Origin: UBA9214 sp964443845 | GTDB taxonomy: Bacteria > Pseudomonadota > Gammaproteobacteria > UBA9214 | Assembly (NCBI GenBank): GCA_964443845.1 | Contig: CAYUFA010000001.1 | Coordinates: 62,001 to 126,000, forward strand | DNA: 64,000 bases | Direction: 5' to 3' | Shown: in pieces, positions 61,067 through 64,000 of the stretch | How the letters are laid out: the number at the start of each line of letters is the position of its first letter | Position numbering within the stretch: the first letter of the stretch is position 1 | Notes under the pieces: generated by a model | The model's input: the letters and a program-made list of their open reading frames with translations, nothing else | What the model was told of the DNA's origin: nothing | Databases searched by the model: none | Made by a program: the position numbers and the translations under genes

Positions 61067-61861
61067 TTGAACCATCGCCCCAGGAAACGCTTCGGCCAGA
61101 ACTTCCTGCACGATCCCGGCGTCATCGCGCGCATTGTGACGGCCGTCCACCCGCTGCCCGGCGAGGCGCTGGTTGAGATCGGCCCCGGCCAGGGCGCGCT
61201 CACCCTGCCGCTGCTCGCCGCCACCGGCCGGCTTACCGTGGTGGAACTGGATCGTGACCTGATAACACCGCTGCAGAACCACTGTCGTGATGCCGGCGAA
61301 CTGACCGTGTACAACCGGGATGCGCTGCGTTTCGATTTCTGTGCCCTGGCCGGCGCCGGGTCATTGCGGGTGGTCGGCAACCTGCCCTACAACATTTCCA
61401 CCCCGTTGCTGTTCCACCTGCTGGACCAGCAGCGCTGCATCGCGGACATGCATTTCATGCTGCAGAAGGAAGTGGTGGAACGCATGGCCGCCCGTGCCGG
61501 GAGCCATGCCTACGGTCGCCTGAGCGTCATGCTGCAGTACCGTTGTGCCGTCGAGATGCTGTTCCACATCGGCCCCGGTGCTTTCACCCCGCCGCCGCGG
61601 GTCGACTCGGCCTTTGTCCGGCTGCAGCCGTACCGGAAACCACCGGTGACGGTGAGTGACGAGCAGGTCTTCGCCACGCTGGTGCGACAGGCCTTCGCGC
61701 AACGGCGCAAGACACTGCGCAATACCCTGCGCGGCCTGCTCGACGCCGCCGAGATCCGCAGCGCCGGGGTGGACCCGACCGCGCGCGCGGAAACCCTGGG
61801 GCTCAACGAATTCGCCGCACTGGCCAACCGGGCAGCGCGGCGCTCACGGGACAGTGCCTGA
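61067..61861 (+). CDS. rsmA: 16S rRNA (adenine-1518/1519-N6)-dimethyltransferase
   Basis: 264 aa from TTG 61067 (MNHRPRKRFGQNFLHDPGVI), eight bases after AGGA. It methylates A1518 and A1519 of 16S rRNA. Motifs: RKRFGQNFLHD, ALVEIGPGQGALTLPLLA (SAM-binding), VVGNLPYNISTPLLF (catalytic NLPY) and QKEVVERMAARAGSHAYGRL. Length is normal. Confidence 0.97.
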   Translation: MNHRPRKRFGQNFLHDPGVIARIVTAVHPLPGEALVEIGPGQGALTLPLLAATGRLTVVELDRDLITPLQNHCRDAGELTVYNRDALRFDFCALAGAGSLRVVGNLPYNISTPLLFHLLDQQRCIADMHFMLQKEVVERMAARAGSHAYGRLSVMLQYRCAVEMLFHIGPGAFTPPPRVDSAFVRLQPYRKPPVTVSDEQVFATLVRQAFAQRRKTLRNTLRGLLDAAEIRSAGVDPTARAETLGLNEFAALANRAARRSRDSA

Positions 61862-61870
61862 CGGTGCGTA

Positions 61871-62176
61871 TTACCAGGGCAGTTTCACGGACAGGTGCAC
61901 GCCCTGGTCGAGGTTGACCGGCCCGCTGACCCGGCTGGTATAGAGGGCATGATCTTCCTGCGAAGGGGACTGCAGGCTCACCTGGAGGACACCGTTCTTG
62001 CCGACCGGCGCCAGTTGCAGATCGCCGTCACGATCCACCCAGCGTGACAGCCCGAGGCTGCTGAACAGGTCGTCGTCCGCCTGCACGGGGAACGTCAGCA
62101 GCATCCCCAGACTCACGCACAATGCCAGCAGGAACAACAGGAGGGCAGGTTTGCTTGCGGGATCGTGACGGTTCAT
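61871..62176 (-). CDS. Secreted/anchored hypothetical protein, 101 aa
   Basis: ATG 62176, MNRHDPASKPALLLFLLALC VSLGMLLTFPVQADDDLF: a signal peptide with a likely cleavage after VQA. The mature part (SSLGLSRWVDRDGDLQLAPVG KNGVLQVSLQSPSQEDHALY) has no recognised domain. Converges on rsmA with nine bases between stops. Confidence 0.6.
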   Translation of the reverse strand: MNRHDPASKPALLLFLLALCVSLGMLLTFPVQADDDLFSSLGLSRWVDRDGDLQLAPVGKNGVLQVSLQSPSQEDHALYTSRVSGPVNLDQGVHLSVKLPW

Positions 62177-62574
62177 GACGGCGTCTCTCGGCTGGGTCTC
62201 GTCCTTGATTACATGCTGCGCCACCCATCCCCGCTGCGCCGTGACGAATATCACAAAAAATTACCGGGGCTGCTCAGCACGGGTCCGGGTATTCCTGATA
62301 TTAATTCAATATTATCAATTCGTTGGGAATACTCCGGCGCATCCTCCATCCCTGCCCGGGTGGGCGGTTGTCCCGGACCCGGCCGCGCCGACCATGGGGC
62401 GTCGCGCCGGGGGACGGGCCGCCACTGCATGCCAGTCGGGGTGTCACTTCCGTTGTACCGTGGTGTGCGATCGAGGCTCTGGCGCCGCGCGCGGATACGC
62501 AACCTGGCGGACGGATTTTTGTCACACTTAACAGGGCAGCGTATGCTATCGCCTGGTTCCCAGGGTGACAGGAC
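62177..62574. other. Divergent intergenic region upstream of apaG
   Basis: 398 bases between a minus-strand small gene and apaG. An AT-rich stretch (about 62245-62335, TATCACAAAAAATTACC, TTAATTCAATATTATCAATTC) suggests promoters for one or both directions. No confident -35/-10 pair or gene was identified. Confidence 0.4.
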
Positions 62575-62958
62575 ATGAGTACCGGATCTCCGCACAACAT
62601 CACAATCGATGTCGAAACCAGCTATATCGAAGGTCAGTCCGAACCGGATAATGATCGCTATGTGTTTTCCTACACCATCACCATCCGCAACGAGGGTGGC
62701 GTCCCGGCGCAGCTGGTCTCGCGCCACTGGATCATCACCGACGCCAACGGCCATACCCAGGAAGTCCGCGGTGAAGGCGTGGTCGGTGAACAGCCTTACC
62801 TCAACCCGGGAGAGGGCTTCCAGTACACCAGCGGGACCATGATCGCCACCCCGGTCGGCAGCATGCGCGGCGAATACCAGATGGTGGCCGAGAACGGTGA
62901 CCAGTTCGACGCGGTGATCCCGACCTTCACCCTGGCCATACCGCGCACCCTGCACTGA
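62575..62958 (+). CDS. apaG: ApaG domain protein
   Basis: 127 aa. ApaG fold: HNITIDVETSYIEGQSEPDN, YVFSYTITIRNEGGVPAQLV, SRHWIITDANGHTQEVRGEG VVGEQPYLNPGEGFQYTSG and MRGEYQMVAENGDQFDAVIP. Linked to Co2+/Mg2+ efflux or nucleotide binding in other bacteria. Located between rsmA and apaH as usual; apaH starts four bases later. Confidence 0.95.
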   Translation: MSTGSPHNITIDVETSYIEGQSEPDNDRYVFSYTITIRNEGGVPAQLVSRHWIITDANGHTQEVRGEGVVGEQPYLNPGEGFQYTSGTMIATPVGSMRGEYQMVAENGDQFDAVIPTFTLAIPRTLH

Positions 62959-62962
62959 GCCG

Positions 62963-63796
62963 ATGGCCGTCTACGCCATCGGCGACATCCAGGGCTGCTT
63001 CGACGACCTGCAGCGGCTGCTCGCCCACATTCGCTTCGACCCGGGAACGGACCACCTGTGGTTTGTCGGCGACCTGGTCAACCGGGGTCTGCAGTCGCTC
63101 GCCACGCTGCGTTTCGTGCGTGACCTGGGCGAACGCGCCATCACCGTGCTGGGCAACCACGACCTGCACCTGATCGCGGCCGCGCACGATCACCCGCTGG
63201 ACCACAGTGACCACACGCTGGATGACATTCTCACCGCACCGGATCGCGCCGGCCTGATCGAGTGGCTGTGCCGGCGGCCGCTGCTGCATCACGACACCGC
63301 GCTGGGCTTCACCATGGTCCACGCCGGCCTGCCACCCCAGTGGGACCTCGCGCAGGCGCAGACCTGCGCACGGGAAGTCGAGCAGGTGCTGCACGGCACG
63401 CAGCGCAGCGCGTTCATCGGCCAGATGTATGGCAACAAGCCGAACCACTGGTCGCCCCGCCTGCAGGGCTGGGACCGGCTGCGTTTCTCCGTCAACTGCT
63501 TTACGCGCATGCGTTATTGCGATACCACGGGCAAGCTCGACCTCAAGAGCAAGGGCCCGCCCGGGACCCAGCCGCAGGGACAGCTGCCCTGGTTCGAGGT
63601 ACCCGGCCGCGCCAGCCGCAAGCTCAACATCGTGTTCGGACACTGGTCGTCGCTGGGTGCCTTTTCGGCACCCGGGGTATACGCCACCGATACCGGCTGT
63701 CTGTGGGGTGGCAGGCTCAGCGCGCTGCGGCTGGACGATCCGGTTCAGCGTTTCAGCGTGCCCTGTGCCGGGCAGCGCAAACCGGGCAGGAACTGA
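62963..63796 (+). CDS. apaH: Bis(5'-nucleosyl)-tetraphosphatase, symmetrical
   Basis: 277 aa. It hydrolyses Ap4A to two ADP. Metallophosphatase motifs in order: AIGDIQGCFDDLQRLL, FVGDLVNRGLQSL, VLGNHDLHLIAAAHD, MVHAGLPPQWDL, and C-terminal IVFGHWSSLGAF. Length is as in the family. Probably forms an operon with apaG. Confidence 0.96.
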   Translation: MAVYAIGDIQGCFDDLQRLLAHIRFDPGTDHLWFVGDLVNRGLQSLATLRFVRDLGERAITVLGNHDLHLIAAAHDHPLDHSDHTLDDILTAPDRAGLIEWLCRRPLLHHDTALGFTMVHAGLPPQWDLAQAQTCAREVEQVLHGTQRSAFIGQMYGNKPNHWSPRLQGWDRLRFSVNCFTRMRYCDTTGKLDLKSKGPPGTQPQGQLPWFEVPGRASRKLNIVFGHWSSLGAFSAPGVYATDTGCLWGGRLSALRLDDPVQRFSVPCAGQRKPGRN

Positions 63797-63914
63797 GCGG
63801 CTGCCGGCGCGCACGGTACATGGTCCTCTCCCGTTCCACCCGCCGGCGGGGCACCTGTGCGCCTGCGGCAACGGCGGAACCGGTCACCCGGCAGGACGCA
63901 CATCCCGTACCCGC

Positions 63915-64000
63915 ATGTCTGTCGATTTCCTCAAAATACTGGTCCTCGCCATGGTCCAGGGCGCAGCGGAGCTGCTGCCGGTCTCCAGTTCGGCCCACGT
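63915..64000 (+). CDS. uppP: Undecaprenyl-diphosphatase UppP, N-terminal part, cut by the window edge
   Basis: ATG 63915 opens MSVDFLKILVLAMVQGAAEL LPVSSSAHV. The pattern VQGxxELLPVSSSAH is the first conserved motif of the BacA/UppP family (usual form QGxTEFLPISSSGH), which regenerates undecaprenyl phosphate at the inner membrane. Only 28 codons are in the window. Ala and Leu replace Thr and Phe in the motif. Confidence 0.9.
   Translation, partial: MSVDFLKILVLAMVQGAAELLPVSSSAH

Noticed and set aside
1..64000. CRISPR array or cas genes
   Set aside because: No run of regularly spaced direct repeats and no cas-like protein was seen.
1..64000. Insertion sequence or transposase
   Set aside because: No DDE-type or serine-recombinase-type protein and no paired terminal repeats were recognised. 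The hidden gap at 52725-52824 cannot be assessed.

Overview
The window looks like a chromosomal segment of a GC-rich (mostly above 60% by eye) sulfur-oxidising gammaproteobacterium, probably of the Chromatiales/Ectothiorhodospirales type. The evidence is a secreted Gly/Tyr-rich sulfur-globule-like protein (10164-10523), the gammaproteobacterial block lptD-surA-pdxA-rsmA-apaG-apaH-uppP at the right end, an unlinked lipB-lipA pair, and BarA-type hybrid kinases. A run of 100 Ns (52725-52824) and nearby broken reading frames suggest a draft or metagenome-derived assembly, so frameshifts close to the gap deserve caution.

Layout. 1-4044: small unknown genes, an EAL-HDOD signalling protein and the flagellar stator pair motA-motB. 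4134-8288 (minus): glgP and zwf, preceded by a 38-codon stump that looks like the start of 6-phosphogluconate dehydrogenase. 8589-10934: a secreted protein, a pseudo-receiver protein, the sulfur-globule-like gene with its own promoter and terminator, and an ArsR regulator. 11011-14207: hybrid kinase plus REC-PAS protein. 14408-20728: acyltransferase, lipase-like hydrolase, a small gene with its own promoter and terminator, a CarS-like CTP transferase converging on a metallophosphoesterase, glutaredoxin, DUF1820 and other small genes. 21070-26602: MsrA, then a lipid-remodelling neighbourhood (two GT4 glycosyltransferases, PAP2 phosphatase, DgkA, PlcP-like metallophosphoesterase). 26736-32431: TlpA-like thioredoxin, SixA, hydrolase, DUF4124, YbeD, LipB, then LipA to 33382. 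33443-37989: REC-GGDEF-EAL protein overlapping a BarA-like kinase. 38184-46305 (all minus): aspartoacylase-like, glutamate-cysteine-ligase-like, MurU, HemH, second pseudo-receiver, two membrane proteins, an EamA exporter coupled to a MerB-like protein, and RlmJ.

46852 to about 53950 is a lower-GC accessory island in which every recognisable gene lies on the minus strand: NhaA, a CDF cation exporter, a broken hicAB-like pair, DUF1772, cupins, a VOC protein and an aminomethyltransferase fragment cut by the gap. 53947-64000 returns to high-GC core genes: AmgK, and divergently lptD, surA, pdxA, rsmA, apaG, apaH and the start of uppP.

Main themes are motility and c-di-GMP signalling, sugar-phosphate metabolism, envelope assembly and peptidoglycan recycling (amgK and murU are both present but separated), and possible phosphate-dependent lipid remodelling. 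No rRNA, tRNA, CRISPR array, transposase or integrase was recognised. All homology calls are from motif recognition by eye; no database search was run.
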